Positions 34,644 to 43,770 of a stretch of DNA of 64,000 nt are shown in pieces. The stretch is from JAWKUK01 sp041398605 (GTDB lineage Bacteria > Planctomycetota > UBA1135 > GCA-002686595): NCBI GenBank assembly GCA_041398605.1, contig JAWKUK010000021.1:97448-161447 (forward strand). Direction: 5' to 3'. Position 1 is the stretch's first letter. Each line of letters starts with the position of its first letter. A model generated the notes under the pieces. It was given only the letters and a program-made list of their open reading frames with translations. It had not been told where the DNA came from and did no database searches. Both the position numbers and the translations under genes were made by a program.

Positions 34644-35850
34644 CGAGCGCCTTCTCCCACTCTGCGATCTCTTCCGCGGTGTGCGGTCCGCGCGGCGGCG
34701 TGTCGTCCTCGAGGTCGTCCAGGTACCCCTCCGGGAGCCGGACCCGCTGGGTCTTGCTGCCCTTGGCGCGCCCGGCACGCAGCGCCGCGACGGGGAACGC
34801 CGCGTGCGCATCGAGCTCGGCGAGCAGCGGGCGCAGGTCCTCGAGACGCTCGATACGCATCAGAGCGCCGCGCACCCGCGCGGAGCCCGCGAAGCCCTTC
34901 GTGTACCACGCCGTCCACTTGCGGAACTGGCGCATCCCCATGCGCTCTCCGAAGAGCGCGATCGAGCGGGCGGCGTGGTCGCACATGACCTCGATGATCG
35001 CGTCGAAGCGTGGCGGCGGCTCGGGCTCGCGGCCGTCGAACACCGAAGCGAGCTCGCGAAAGAGCCACGGGCGTCCCAAGCAGCCGCGCCCGACGATCAC
35101 GCCGGCGCAGCCAGTGGTCCGCATCATCCGCAGCGCGTCCCAACACTCCCAGATGTCGCCGTTGCCGAGCACAGGCACGGAGAGGTCCGCGACGAGCTGC
35201 CCGATCGCGTCCCAATCGGCCTCCCCCGAGTAGAGCTGCGCCGCCGTGCGCGCGTGCAGCCCCACCGCGCTCGCGCCCTCGTCCGCGGCGACTCGGCCGG
35301 CAGCGCGGAACGTCAACAGGTCGTCATCGATGCCCTTGCGCATCTTGACCGTCACCGGCACGTCGCCCGCGTTGTGGACCATAGCGCGGACGAGCCGCGC
35401 CAGCAGCCGCGGCTTCACCGGGATCGCCGAGCCGCCGCCCGCGCGCGTGACCTTGGGCACGGGGCAGCCCATGTTGATGTCCAAGTGGTGGACGCCTTGA
35501 TCGACCAAGCGCTTGACCATCTCCCCCAGGTCCACGGGGTCGGCGCCGTAGACCTGCACGGAACGCGGCACCTCGTCGGCGTGGGAGCTCGCCAGCAACG
35601 TGGTCAGCGCGTTCCCGAGCAGGAACCCTCGCGCCGTGATCATCTCCGACACGTAGAGCCCAGCGCCGTACTCGCGGCACAGGCTGCGGAACGCGTAGTT
35701 GGTCACGCCGGCCATCGGCGCCAGCACGACCGGCGGCCACACGGACAGACGGCGCAGCTGCAGCGGACCGAACTCGCCGCGCGCCGCGACGGGCACGTCG
35801 CGATTCACTTCGGTCGCGACCCGCGCGGGACCAGCCCCTTCAGCGACCAT
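34633..35850 (-). CDS. dus: tRNA-dihydrouridine synthase
   Basis: A 405-residue FMN enzyme that reduces uridine to dihydrouridine in tRNA. The family blocks are V-L-A-P-M-A-G-V-T-N near residue 40 and D-I-N-M-G-C-P-V-P-K with the catalytic Cys. The C-terminal half has G-N-G-D-I-W, V-I-V-G-R-G-C-L-G-R-P-W and K-W-T-A-W-Y. Residues 330-405 are a variable charged tail. I choose the ATG at 35850 because GGAG precedes it by about 6 nt; an in-frame ATG at 35877 lies in the repeat region. The start lies inside the end of the amidohydrolase-like gene (11-nt overlap), forming a three-gene coupled set with the BaiN-type gene. Which Dus subgroup (DusB-like) it belongs to is not settled. Confidence 0.93.
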   Translation of the reverse strand: MVAEGAGPARVATEVNRDVPVAARGEFGPLQLRRLSVWPPVVLAPMAGVTNYAFRSLCREYGAGLYVSEMITARGFLLGNALTTLLASSHADEVPRSVQVYGADPVDLGEMVKRLVDQGVHHLDINMGCPVPKVTRAGGGSAIPVKPRLLARLVRAMVHNAGDVPVTVKMRKGIDDDLLTFRAAGRVAADEGASAVGLHARTAAQLYSGEADWDAIGQLVADLSVPVLGNGDIWECWDALRMMRTTGCAGVIVGRGCLGRPWLFRELASVFDGREPEPPPRFDAIIEVMCDHAARSIALFGERMGMRQFRKWTAWYTKGFAGSARVRGALMRIERLEDLRPLLAELDAHAAFPVAALRAGRAKGSKTQRVRLPEGYLDDLEDDTPPRGPHTAEEIAEWEKALDGG

Positions 35851-38020
35851 CACCGTCTCCGCCGCTCGCCCCATCACTCTTGTCGCCGCTCTTGTCGCCG
35901 CTCTTGTCGCCGCTCTTGTCGCCGCTCTTGTCGCCGCCCTTGTCGCCGCTCTTGTCGCCGCTCTTGTCGCTCTGGGGCGCGCTCGCCTCGACCGGAGCGT
36001 AGACGCGGTCGCTGGAGAGGCCGAAGGCCCCGCCGCCGCGCACCTCGGCGCGCACCTCTCCGAGCTCCAGCTCGGCTTCGCCGAACTTCTTCAGGCCAAA
36101 GCTCGGCACGCCATCCGCCTGCAAGCCGAACACCAAGAAGCCGCGGGACGTCAGGACTTCAAGGCGATGATCTTCGGGCCGCACGCGCATGCGCCAACGG
36201 TCGAGGGTCGCCTCCAGCGTCGCGCCCTCGAAGGACAGCACGTAGCTCACGTCTTCGGGGAAGTGCCGCCCGATGATCAACCCGGACAGCACGGTGCTCA
36301 TGTCGATCAGCGCAATGCCGTCCTGCGACGTGACGGTGTCGATCAAGGTGCGCCCGATGCGGCGCTCGATCGTCATGAGCCCCTCGCGACCGACGCGCCG
36401 GCCGCGCGCGGTGAACAAGCGCTCCGCAGCCTCAGCATCCGTACCCGCGGCGGCATCGTCAGCGGCCGTGCCGATGCGGAGGTCGAAGCTCTCGACCAGC
36501 CCATTGCGAATGGTCTGCACGAGGTGCATGCCGCGCGCTTCCTCGGTCGCCGAAGCTGGGACCTCGACGCGCGCGCCATAGGCGACCGCGCCGTCTGGCA
36601 TGTTCATCACGGCGAAACGCTCGGTCGAGAGCCTCTGCCCGAACGCGCGCGTATCGACCTGGCCCGACAGTACCAGCTCCCCGAGCGGCATCTCGGGCAA
36701 CGCGAGCTCGGGTGAGCGGGCGTTCTCCGCGCGCACGGCGGCCTGCTGCTCGACGAGCTTACCGATCAGCTCTTCCAGCTCGAAGCGCTCGAGCACGCGC
36801 CCGCGGACGACGACGAGCTCGGGGTCGGCGAGCGCACCGATGGCCTGCCGCGGGTCGCTGCCGAGGACGGTCAGGTCGGCGCTGTAACCCGGCGCGATCC
36901 GGCCGCGCTGATCCCCTTGGCCGAGGACCTCGGCAGCGCCGCGCGTCGCGAGCTTCAAGACCTCGTCTGTCGGGATCCCGGCGGCGGCCCATTCGCCGAG
37001 CTCGAGGGCGACCCCTCGCCCAGGCGGGATCCAGGGGCTGGGCGAGCCCGTGCCGGGCACCAGGCGCACGCCCGCGCGGTGCAGCGCGAGCACGAACGCG
37101 CGCTGGCGGTCGAGCGCGCGGCGCCATGGCGCTTGGCGGTCGGCGGACGCTTGCTGCGCGAAGAGGCGCGCGTCGGCCCGCCAGGCGAGCTCCAGCGTCG
37201 GCGAAAGGCGCGCCAGATCCGCGGCGTCGGCGTCAGAGGCTTCGCGCAAGATGCGCGCGGTCCCGTAGAGCAAGGGGACCACGGCCCATTGGCCCGCGGC
37301 CAAGGCGGTCGCGATCGGCGTCAGGTCGGGGAATTCACCCTCCTGAGTCCACGTCACCCCCTGCGGCAAGAGGCTATCGAGCCCGATGAGGCCGCGTTGC
37401 CCGAGCTCGCGCGCCTCACCCAGGGTGATGCCATTGGGCCGCGGGCCGAAGAGCTCCACCTTGGCGCTGGCGGCGAACGAACGGACGACTTGCATCGTCG
37501 GCACGTCGATCGACGCGTCGAGCGCGAACGCGTCCGGCGGCGCTTTGGCCGCCACGAGGATCTCCAGGGTGCGCTCGAGGTACTGCTTCGCCTGCGCGGG
37601 GCTCGCCAGCAACACCGCGTCGCTGCGGGTCGGCGCCGGGCCACCGAGCGGCGGCCCCGTCACCAGCAAGCTCGGGCCCGGGTTGCGATCGCGCAGGCGC
37701 GGGTCGCGCTCGGCGAGCACCGCCGCGTAGGCGGAACCATGGTCGCGCACGAGCGTCACCCCCGACCCGACGTAGAGCACGTCATGCTCGGCTTCAAAGT
37801 TGACGACGGCGTCGACCAACCCCGGCAGCACGTGCAGGCCCGTCACATCGATGACACGAGCCCCGGCCGGCGGCGCGAGGTCCGCGCCAACAGCCGTGAC
37901 CCGACCGTCCTCCATCAGGATGGTCGCTACGCCCACGGGCGTCGCATCGGTTTCGGTGTGGACGGTGCCGCCGACGAGGGCGATGACATCGAGGAGGAGG
38001 GCCACCGCGCAGGTGCTCAT
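35840..38020 (-). CDS. Amidohydrolase-superfamily protein lacking metal ligands
   Basis: A 726-residue protein with the layout of imidazolonepropionase-type amidohydrolases: G-G-T-V-H-T near the start, I-L-M-E-D-G-R-V-T-A-V-G, H-V-L-P-G-L-V-D, and later L-K-L-A-T-R-G-A-A-E-V-L-G followed by G-R-I-A-P-G-Y-S-A-D-L-T-V-L. The active-site H-x-H after P-G-L-V-D is replaced (A-V-V-N-F-E), and the late G-T-D-S is G-T-G-S, so it should not bind the usual metals. A ~270-residue extra beta-rich domain follows, then a tail of eight D-K-S-G-type repeats. The signal-like start at 38020 (S-T-C-A-V-A-L-L-L-D-V-I-A-L-V) is weak. A structural or binding role is likely. Confidence 0.8.
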   Translation of the reverse strand: MSTCAVALLLDVIALVGGTVHTETDATPVGVATILMEDGRVTAVGADLAPPAGARVIDVTGLHVLPGLVDAVVNFEAEHDVLYVGSGVTLVRDHGSAYAAVLAERDPRLRDRNPGPSLLVTGPPLGGPAPTRSDAVLLASPAQAKQYLERTLEILVAAKAPPDAFALDASIDVPTMQVVRSFAASAKVELFGPRPNGITLGEARELGQRGLIGLDSLLPQGVTWTQEGEFPDLTPIATALAAGQWAVVPLLYGTARILREASDADAADLARLSPTLELAWRADARLFAQQASADRQAPWRRALDRQRAFVLALHRAGVRLVPGTGSPSPWIPPGRGVALELGEWAAAGIPTDEVLKLATRGAAEVLGQGDQRGRIAPGYSADLTVLGSDPRQAIGALADPELVVVRGRVLERFELEELIGKLVEQQAAVRAENARSPELALPEMPLGELVLSGQVDTRAFGQRLSTERFAVMNMPDGAVAYGARVEVPASATEEARGMHLVQTIRNGLVESFDLRIGTAADDAAAGTDAEAAERLFTARGRRVGREGLMTIERRIGRTLIDTVTSQDGIALIDMSTVLSGLIIGRHFPEDVSYVLSFEGATLEATLDRWRMRVRPEDHRLEVLTSRGFLVFGLQADGVPSFGLKKFGEAELELGEVRAEVRGGGAFGLSSDRVYAPVEASAPQSDKSGDKSGDKGGDKSGDKSGDKSGDKSGDKSDGASGGDGDGR
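35879..35970. repeat. 12-bp tandem repeat encoding (GDKS)n
   Basis: Seven full copies and one partial copy of CTTGTCGCCGCT (one variant CTTGTCGCCGCC) lie in the 3' end of the amidohydrolase-like gene. On the minus strand each encodes four residues of S-G-D-K. The repeat is in frame, near-identical between copies, and therefore likely to vary in copy number. Confidence 0.9.
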
Positions 38021-38247
38021 GGTTCGGTCTCCGGTAAGACGAATGCGGGACGACGGGTGGACGGTGTCTGAGCTACAGGGCGACCGACGTGGCGCGGCGA
38101 GCCTCGACTCGGGGCACGTGACCCCACCGCTTGGCTCCCCCCTCGGTTCCCGCCCCAGCCCCAACCGCGCTGGACCCGAAGGCCAGCACGACCAAAGAGG
38201 GTACGTAGCACAAGGCTGCTGCGGTGCGCCACGTTACGATCTCTGAG

Positions 38248-39432
38248 ATGCCCTACCCCGTCGTGACCATCGCAGTGGACCGCCTTCCGCGGGGTCCTTG
38301 GATCTACGGTCGCCAGGTCGAGACGCGCCATTCGAGCGACGAAGCCGCCCCCGAGAACGGGAGCCTGGTTGAAGTCCAGGACACGGAGGGCAGGTTCATC
38401 GGGCACGGGCTCTACAACGGCGCGTCCGACATCCGGATCCGCATGCTCGCGCGCGGCCGGCGCACGGACATGGAGCGGCCGCGCGAGTTCCTGCTGCGCA
38501 AGCTCGCCGCAGCGCTGCGGCTCCGCCGCAAGGGCCTGCGCCTCGACGAAGTGACCGACGCATACCGCATCGTGCACGGCGAGGGCGACGACCTGCCTGG
38601 CCTCATCGTCGATCGATTTGGCGACGCCGTGGTGTGCGAGCACCACTCTCTAGGGTTCTGGAACCTGCGGGAGACCGTCGCAGACTGCATGCGCGAGCTC
38701 TTGCCCGGCGCGACGGTCGTGCACCGGATCCCCGCGACCGCCCGCAACTCCGAGAACTTCCCCGACAGCGCACAATCGGACCCGGCCGCGCCCGAGCGCT
38801 GGATCCACGAGCACGGCGTGCGCTTCCCGGTCGTCCCCGGCGGGAGCCACAAGACGGGCTGGTTCTGCGATCAGCGCGACAACCGGCGCTACGTCGCCGA
38901 GTTCGCGCGCGGGCGGGACGTGCTCGACCTGTGCTGCCACGCGGGCGGGTTCGCCCTCGCTGCTGCGCGAGCGGGCGCACACTCCGTCACGGCCGTCGAC
39001 CTCGACGAGGAGCCGCTCGCGCGGGGCGTGCGCGCAGCCGCCGAGCAGCAGCTCAACGTGCGCTTCGAGCACGCGGACGCCTTCAACGTCCTGCGCTCCG
39101 TGGCCGCAGGCTCCCGGCGCCCTGGGCTCGTCATCCTGGACCCTCACAAGTTGATCCTGGGCAAGCCCCGCCTCGAAGAGGGCTTGGTGAAGTACCGGGA
39201 CTTCAACACGTTGGGCCTCTCGGCGGTCGCGCCCGGCGGGTTCCTGGCGACATTCTCTTGTTCGGGAGCCCTCGACCTGGCCGGGTTCACGGGGATGGTC
39301 TTCCACTCCGCGCGCCGCGCAGAGCGTGAGATCCGCGTCCTGGCGACCCTCGGCGCGACCCCGGACCACCCCCAACGCCCGGACTTCAGCCGCTCGCGGT
39401 ACCTGAAGGGCCTCGTCCTCGCGGTCGACTGA
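38248..39432 (+). CDS. RlmI-like class I rRNA methyltransferase
   Basis: A 394-residue SAM-dependent methyltransferase close to RlmI (23S rRNA m5C1962). The N-terminal PUA-like part has P-W-I-Y-G-R-Q-V, the middle G-L-I-V-D-R-F-G-D, and the Rossmann core V-L-D-L-C-C-H-A-G-G-F-A-L-A-A-A, with A-V-D-L-D-E-E-P. Motif IV reads L-I-L-D-P-H-K-L where relatives have D-P-P. Motif VI F-S-C-S keeps the catalytic Cys. K-T-G-W-F-C-D-Q-R-D-N-R is the typical lead-in. The start may be 38224 or 38248; neither has a strong ribosome site, and I use the ATG giving M-P-Y-P-V-V-T-I. It diverges from the amidohydrolase gene. Confidence 0.85.
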   Translation: MPYPVVTIAVDRLPRGPWIYGRQVETRHSSDEAAPENGSLVEVQDTEGRFIGHGLYNGASDIRIRMLARGRRTDMERPREFLLRKLAAALRLRRKGLRLDEVTDAYRIVHGEGDDLPGLIVDRFGDAVVCEHHSLGFWNLRETVADCMRELLPGATVVHRIPATARNSENFPDSAQSDPAAPERWIHEHGVRFPVVPGGSHKTGWFCDQRDNRRYVAEFARGRDVLDLCCHAGGFALAAARAGAHSVTAVDLDEEPLARGVRAAAEQQLNVRFEHADAFNVLRSVAAGSRRPGLVILDPHKLILGKPRLEEGLVKYRDFNTLGLSAVAPGGFLATFSCSGALDLAGFTGMVFHSARRAEREIRVLATLGATPDHPQRPDFSRSRYLKGLVLAVD

Positions 39433-39673
39433 CGCGCGACGCGCCGTCGATCCTCGGAATTCACGTGCCGCGGAACAGCGCCGCGCCTTTGCACTGGATC
39501 CTGCGCCCTCCGTCGCCCACAATGGAGGTGCGCCTCCGCGAGATACGCCCCAGCGGCTAGACCAGCCGCGCCTATGGGACGTGCCTCACGGAGGCGCATG
39601 TCACACCCGCGCGTTTCGGCGCACGGACGTCTTTCGCACGCGCCCTCTCAGACCCCGTCGACAGGAACTTCCT

Positions 39674-41896
39674 TTGAGCCTTCCCCTTCTCGTCACCAAG
39701 GAACGCTGGCAGGAGTTCGACGAGGCCTGGACGGCCCTGCGCCTTGCGCAAGGACCGATCGAAGAGCTCTTGGTCGCGATCGAACTCGCGGGTACGAAGA
39801 AGCGCGCGCCGCGTTTGGTGCCCATGGCCAAGGACCATGCCGCTGAGCTGGTCGCCGCGGACCGCGCGGCGTGTGCGGCGAGGCTGCTCGGCGCGGTGCT
39901 GATCGCAGGCGGCAATCCGCCCGAGCTCGTCAACGAGTTGATGGACGCCGTCGACGCTGGCTTCTCGAGCGAGCCTTGGTTCGAGACCTTCCGCAACGTC
40001 TCTGGACTCACGCGTGGCGCAGCGGACATGCGCGGTCCTTGGCGCATCTACGCGCGCTTGATCGCGCTGAAGCCGGGCTCGACGTTCTTCCACGCGGGCG
40101 GCTGGGGCGCCGGTGACGTCGAGGGCGTCGACCACGCGCTGGGTGTCTTGAAGGTCGCCTTCCCGAACGGCCGCAAGGACGCGGTCCCGTTGCACGCGGC
40201 TGTAGAGATCTTCGAGCCGTTGCCCGCTCGTGACCTCCGTGCGCGCGCGATGAAGAACCCCGATGCGCTGCGCAAAGAGGTCAAGGAAGACCCCCTGGAC
40301 GCGCTCGAGGCGGTCCTCGATCGCTATCACGGTGAGGCGAACACGACGAAGATCAAGAACGCGCTGATGCAGATCGGCGTCGAGGGCAGCGCTTGGTCGG
40401 CGTGGTGGCGGAAGGCGCGCAAGCTCGCCGAAAACTCGGACAGCCTTGAGGTCTCGGGCACCCCGACAAAATCGATCATCTCCAAGCTGCTCGAGCGCAA
40501 GGACCCGGCTGAGGCGCTCCGCCGCCAGTTCCGCCGTTCGCTCGGCCTCGCCGAAGCGCACGCCAGGGCGCGCGACCTCTTCATGGGCTCCAACGTCGAG
40601 GAGTCACTCATCAACGTCGCGCTCGAAGAGCTCGAGGCTGCGGCTGCGGTCGAGTCGGCGCCGCTGCAAGAGCGCGTCGCGGCGTGGTTCCTCTTGCGTG
40701 AGCGCACCGGCGCCATGCCCGAGGTGGGCGTGAACGTGCTGCGGGAAGTCGCGACCGCTCCGTTGCCCGCGGACACGTCCCAGCCGGCGGAGATCTGGCG
40801 CTTGTTCCAGGCGCTCCCGGGCGCCAAGGACCAAGAGCGCAGCGTCGACATGTTCCCCGACCTCTTCGGCGAAGACGCGTGGATCGAGTTCGCGCTCGAC
40901 AACCTGCAGCACGCTGCGCCGGGTCAAGTGCGGGCGTTGCTCGACCGCCTCGGGCGCGCGGACCAGGACCCGAAGCTCCGCACCCACTACGCCGGGCTCC
41001 TCGCGCGCCCGCTGCGCAACCCCACGCTGCTCGTCGCCCTTGCGACGCGCTTCGAGGACGCGCAGATCGAAGAGGGCCTCCCGACGCCCGTGCAGCGCGC
41101 CCAAGCGCTCGTCACCGTCGCGCAACACCTTGCAGTGCAGCGTCGCGGAGACCCGCAGCTCACGCGCGTCTCCGCGCGCTTGACCGAGTTCCTCACCAAG
41201 AAGCCGAACCCGCTCCTGGGCCGCCTGCTGAAGAGCGTCGACGTGCCGACGATGCGCAGTATCACGATCACTGCGAGCCGCGGCGTCGACACCGAGATCG
41301 ACTCGCTGCTGACCGACATCGCGCTGAGCCTCGATCCGCAGTTCTTCGCCCACGACACGGGCCGCTTCTGGGAAGGTACGTCCATCTGGACGACCCGCGC
41401 GGGCCTCGAGCGTCGCTCGGCGGAGCTGCGCGAGCTGCGCGAGGTCAAGATCCCCGCGAACCAGGACGCGATCGGTCGCGCCGCGTCGTTCGGCGACCTC
41501 TCCGAGAACTCGGAGTGGGAGGCCGCGATCGAAGAGCAGCGCAACCTCACTGCGCGCGCGATGGAGATCGAGGAGGAGCTGCGTAAGACGGACCTCATCG
41601 AAGAGGCGCCGGTCCCGGAGAACACGGTGTGCCCTGGCACGCGCGTCCAGTACCGCGAGTCCGTCTCGCGTGAGGTCAACACGATCCTCATCCTTGGGCC
41701 GTGGGACGCGGACGAAGTGCTCGGCACCCAAGTCGTGTCGTACCGCGCGCCGCTCGCGAAGGGCCTCCTGGGGCTCACGCCCGGCAAGAAGGCGACCGTC
41801 AAGCTGCCTAGCGGCGAGCTCGGCGTCGAAGTGATCTCGGTCGAGGCGCCGGACCTGTCCAAGATCTCGAACGCCGCGCTGAGCAGCGCCCGCTGA
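39674..41896 (+). CDS. greA: GreA-type transcription elongation factor with very long N-terminal domain
   Basis: A 740-residue protein. The last ~170 residues are GreA: the coiled coil with R-A-A-S-F-G-D-L-S-E-N-S-E-W-E-A-A carries the acidic tip that stimulates RNA polymerase transcript cleavage. The C-terminal domain has L-G-L-T-P-G-K-K-A-T-V-K-L-P-S-G-E. The preceding ~560 residues are helical, repeat-like and unlike E. coli GreA. Chlamydia GreA is also long (about 700 residues), so this may be an old PVC trait. The start is a TTG at 39674 with AGGAA upstream. The frame is open from 39581, but those 31 residues are Arg-rich noise. Confidence 0.85.
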   Translation: MSLPLLVTKERWQEFDEAWTALRLAQGPIEELLVAIELAGTKKRAPRLVPMAKDHAAELVAADRAACAARLLGAVLIAGGNPPELVNELMDAVDAGFSSEPWFETFRNVSGLTRGAADMRGPWRIYARLIALKPGSTFFHAGGWGAGDVEGVDHALGVLKVAFPNGRKDAVPLHAAVEIFEPLPARDLRARAMKNPDALRKEVKEDPLDALEAVLDRYHGEANTTKIKNALMQIGVEGSAWSAWWRKARKLAENSDSLEVSGTPTKSIISKLLERKDPAEALRRQFRRSLGLAEAHARARDLFMGSNVEESLINVALEELEAAAAVESAPLQERVAAWFLLRERTGAMPEVGVNVLREVATAPLPADTSQPAEIWRLFQALPGAKDQERSVDMFPDLFGEDAWIEFALDNLQHAAPGQVRALLDRLGRADQDPKLRTHYAGLLARPLRNPTLLVALATRFEDAQIEEGLPTPVQRAQALVTVAQHLAVQRRGDPQLTRVSARLTEFLTKKPNPLLGRLLKSVDVPTMRSITITASRGVDTEIDSLLTDIALSLDPQFFAHDTGRFWEGTSIWTTRAGLERRSAELRELREVKIPANQDAIGRAASFGDLSENSEWEAAIEEQRNLTARAMEIEEELRKTDLIEEAPVPENTVCPGTRVQYRESVSREVNTILILGPWDADEVLGTQVVSYRAPLAKGLLGLTPGKKATVKLPSGELGVEVISVEAPDLSKISNAALSSAR

Positions 41897-41906
41897 CGGA
41901 GCGCGG

Positions 41907-42608
41907 TCACTTCGCGCGTAGACGCTCGAGCTCGGCCAGCGCCTGAGGCTGGTCGGGCTCGAGCGTCAGCACTTCCAGCAGAACTGCGCGCGCGCCCTCG
42001 CTGTCTGCTGCGGCGACTCGGGACCGCGCGCAATCGATCAAGTCGCGGATCAAGTCGGTGCCATCCTTCCCTGCTCGCGCCGCGCGGGCGTGGCGGGCCG
42101 CGGCGGTGAAGCACTCCGCCGCCCGCTCCGGTTGGTCGCCCCGCTGAGCCAAGACCTCTCCGAGCATGCGCCACGTCGCGCGGGTGTCCGCGCCCGCGGC
42201 TACGGCCCGCTCGAGGACCTCGCTCGCTTCGCCGAGCACGCCCTTGCGTGCAAGCAGCCCCCCCAGCGCGATCCACCCTGCCGGGTCCTCGGGCGCCAGA
42301 GCGCAGGCGTGCCGCAACAGCGGCTCCGCCTGGGCGCTCTCGTCGATCGAGGCCAGGTAGTTGCCAAACTCGAGCGAGCCCCCGGGGTACCTCGGAGCCT
42401 CGCGCAGGAGCGCCCCGAACGCGGCCTCGACCGCGACCCGATCCCCGGCTGCGACGGCGGCGCGCGCCAGCGCGAGCTGCGCCTCAGGCCCGGATGCGCG
42501 CTGCTGACAGCCCCAGAGGGCGCACAGGAGGCCCCCAAACGCGACCAATGGCACCGGAGGCGCGCGTCGAGGGCCGGGGTCCGTTCGCATGCCCCACATT
42601 GTGCTCAA
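41907..42608 (-). CDS. TPR-containing lipoprotein
   Basis: A 233-residue protein. The N-terminal hydrophobic stretch (V-P-L-V-A-F-G-G-L-L-C-A-L-W-G-C) ends in a lipobox, so Cys34 is a likely lipidation site. From residue 40 on it is made of tetratricopeptide-like helix pairs (A-L-A-R-A-A-V-A-A-G-D, then A-L-L-R-E-A-P-R-Y-P-G-G, A-P-E-D-P-A-G-W-I-A-L-G-G-L-L-A and A-T-W-R-M-L-G-E-V-L-A-Q-R-G). It is probably an envelope scaffold. The start may be 42608 or the Met at 42590. It diverges from the SahR-like regulator, whose operator lies in the ~85 bp between them and might also affect it. Confidence 0.8.
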   Translation of the reverse strand: MSTMWGMRTDPGPRRAPPVPLVAFGGLLCALWGCQQRASGPEAQLALARAAVAAGDRVAVEAAFGALLREAPRYPGGSLEFGNYLASIDESAQAEPLLRHACALAPEDPAGWIALGGLLARKGVLGEASEVLERAVAAGADTRATWRMLGEVLAQRGDQPERAAECFTAAARHARAARAGKDGTDLIRDLIDCARSRVAAADSEGARAVLLEVLTLEPDQPQALAELERLRAK

Positions 42609-42641
42609 GCACGAGCTTTCGGCGGCCGAAGACTAGAACAT

Positions 42642-42661
42642 CACTCCATCATGATGTAGTG
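42642..42661. promoter_or_regulatory. Palindromic operator upstream of the ArsR-methyltransferase gene
   Basis: CACTCCATCATGATGTAGTG is a 20-bp palindrome with a single mismatched pair (9 of 10 half-site positions match). It lies 33 bp before the GTG start of the ArsR-type regulator and ahcY, so autoregulation and control of ahcY are likely. Symmetry and position are seen; the binding partner is inferred. Confidence 0.7.
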
Positions 42662-42694
42662 TTATCCCAGTCTGGAGCGCCTCCAGCCGCCACC

Positions 42695-43723
42695 GTGAAC
42701 CTCGCGACCCCCACCCCCGCCGCCCATTCGGCGAGCCTCACCGGCCCGGCCCTCCTGCGGGCCTTCGGTGAACCGACGCGCCTGCGCATCCTCGCGCTCG
42801 TGCTGGCGAGCGAGCTCTCTGTCGGCGAGCTCTCGCGGGCGCTCGGGATGGCCCAGAGCCGGGTCAGCAACCAGCTGCGCGTGCTGCGCGAGCACGGGCT
42901 GCTCGCCGAGCGCCATGCGGGCTCGAGCACGTTGATCCGGGCGGCCTTCCAAGCGGATGAGGGGCCCAGCGTGGAGCGCTCCGCCCGCCTGTGGGAGCTC
43001 GTCGCCGACGACGTCGAGGCGCTGCCCGAGCGCGCGGCGGACCGGGTCCGGCTCGCCGAGATCTTGGCGGCGCGCGGCGACGGCGACCGGGACTTCTTCG
43101 ACCGGGTCGCGGGTGACTGGGACAAGATCGGCTCGTCATTCCAGAGCGGCCTCGCGCGCGCGCGCGCCGCGGCGAGCCTCTTGCCCGCGGGCCTCGTCAT
43201 GGCAGACCTGGGCTGCGGGACAGGTTGGGCGGCGCGTGAGCTCGTCGGGAACGCCGCGCACCTCGTCTGTGTCGACCGCTCGCCCGGGATGCTCGCAGAG
43301 GCGCGCCGCGCGCTCGGAGACGCTGCGCGCGGCACGACGATCGAGTACCGCGAAGGCGAGCTCGATGCGCTCCCGCTGGGCGATCGCTCGCTCGATGGCG
43401 CCATCGCCGCGCTCGTGTTGCACCACCTCGCGGCGCCGGACGCGGCCTTGCGCGAGGCGCGGCGCGTGCTGCGGCCTGGCGCGGCGCTCGCAGTGATCGA
43501 GCTCGCGCCGCATGACGAGGCGTGGATGCACACCGAGCTCGGTGATCGCCACCTCGGCCTGCCAGAGGACACGGTCGTGCGCGCGATGCAGCGCGCCGGC
43601 TTCGAGGACGTCTCGGCGTCCCCCCTCGACGACCGCTATGAGCCGGCCCGCCCGGACGGCGGCCACGCATCCCTCCCCCTCTACCTCGTGCGAGGTCGTG
43701 CCAAGCACGACCTGTGCGAGTGA
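42695..43723 (+). CDS. ArsR-family regulator fused to a SAM methyltransferase domain (SahR-like)
   Basis: A 342-residue protein. Residues ~10-90 form an ArsR winged helix (F-G-E-P-T-R-L-R-I-L-A-L-V, S-V-G-E-L-S-R-A-L-G-M-A-Q-S-R-V-S-N-Q-L-R-V-L). Residues ~150-330 are a class I methyltransferase with A-D-L-G-C-G-T-G-W-A-A near 168 and L-H-H-L-A-A-P-D-A-A-L-R-E-A-R-R-V-L-R-P-G. It has no metal-binding Cys cluster. The SahR regulator of Proteobacteria, which senses S-adenosylhomocysteine, is ArsR-like and controls ahcY. Here ahcY starts 47 bp downstream, so the same logic is likely, with the methyltransferase-like domain as the sensor. The start is a GTG at 42695; the frame is open upstream through the palindrome. 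Confidence 0.85.
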   Translation: MNLATPTPAAHSASLTGPALLRAFGEPTRLRILALVLASELSVGELSRALGMAQSRVSNQLRVLREHGLLAERHAGSSTLIRAAFQADEGPSVERSARLWELVADDVEALPERAADRVRLAEILAARGDGDRDFFDRVAGDWDKIGSSFQSGLARARAAASLLPAGLVMADLGCGTGWAARELVGNAAHLVCVDRSPGMLAEARRALGDAARGTTIEYREGELDALPLGDRSLDGAIAALVLHHLAAPDAALREARRVLRPGAALAVIELAPHDEAWMHTELGDRHLGLPEDTVVRAMQRAGFEDVSASPLDDRYEPARPDGGHASLPLYLVRGRAKHDLCE

Positions 43724-43770
43724 CGACCTAGCTGCTCGCGCGACGCGAGCCGACGACACCCAACCGAACC

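Noticed and set aside
43724..43770. SAH riboswitch before ahcY
   Set aside because: Only 47 bp separate it from the regulator gene, too short for a riboswitch with pseudoknot, and no matching motif is visible.
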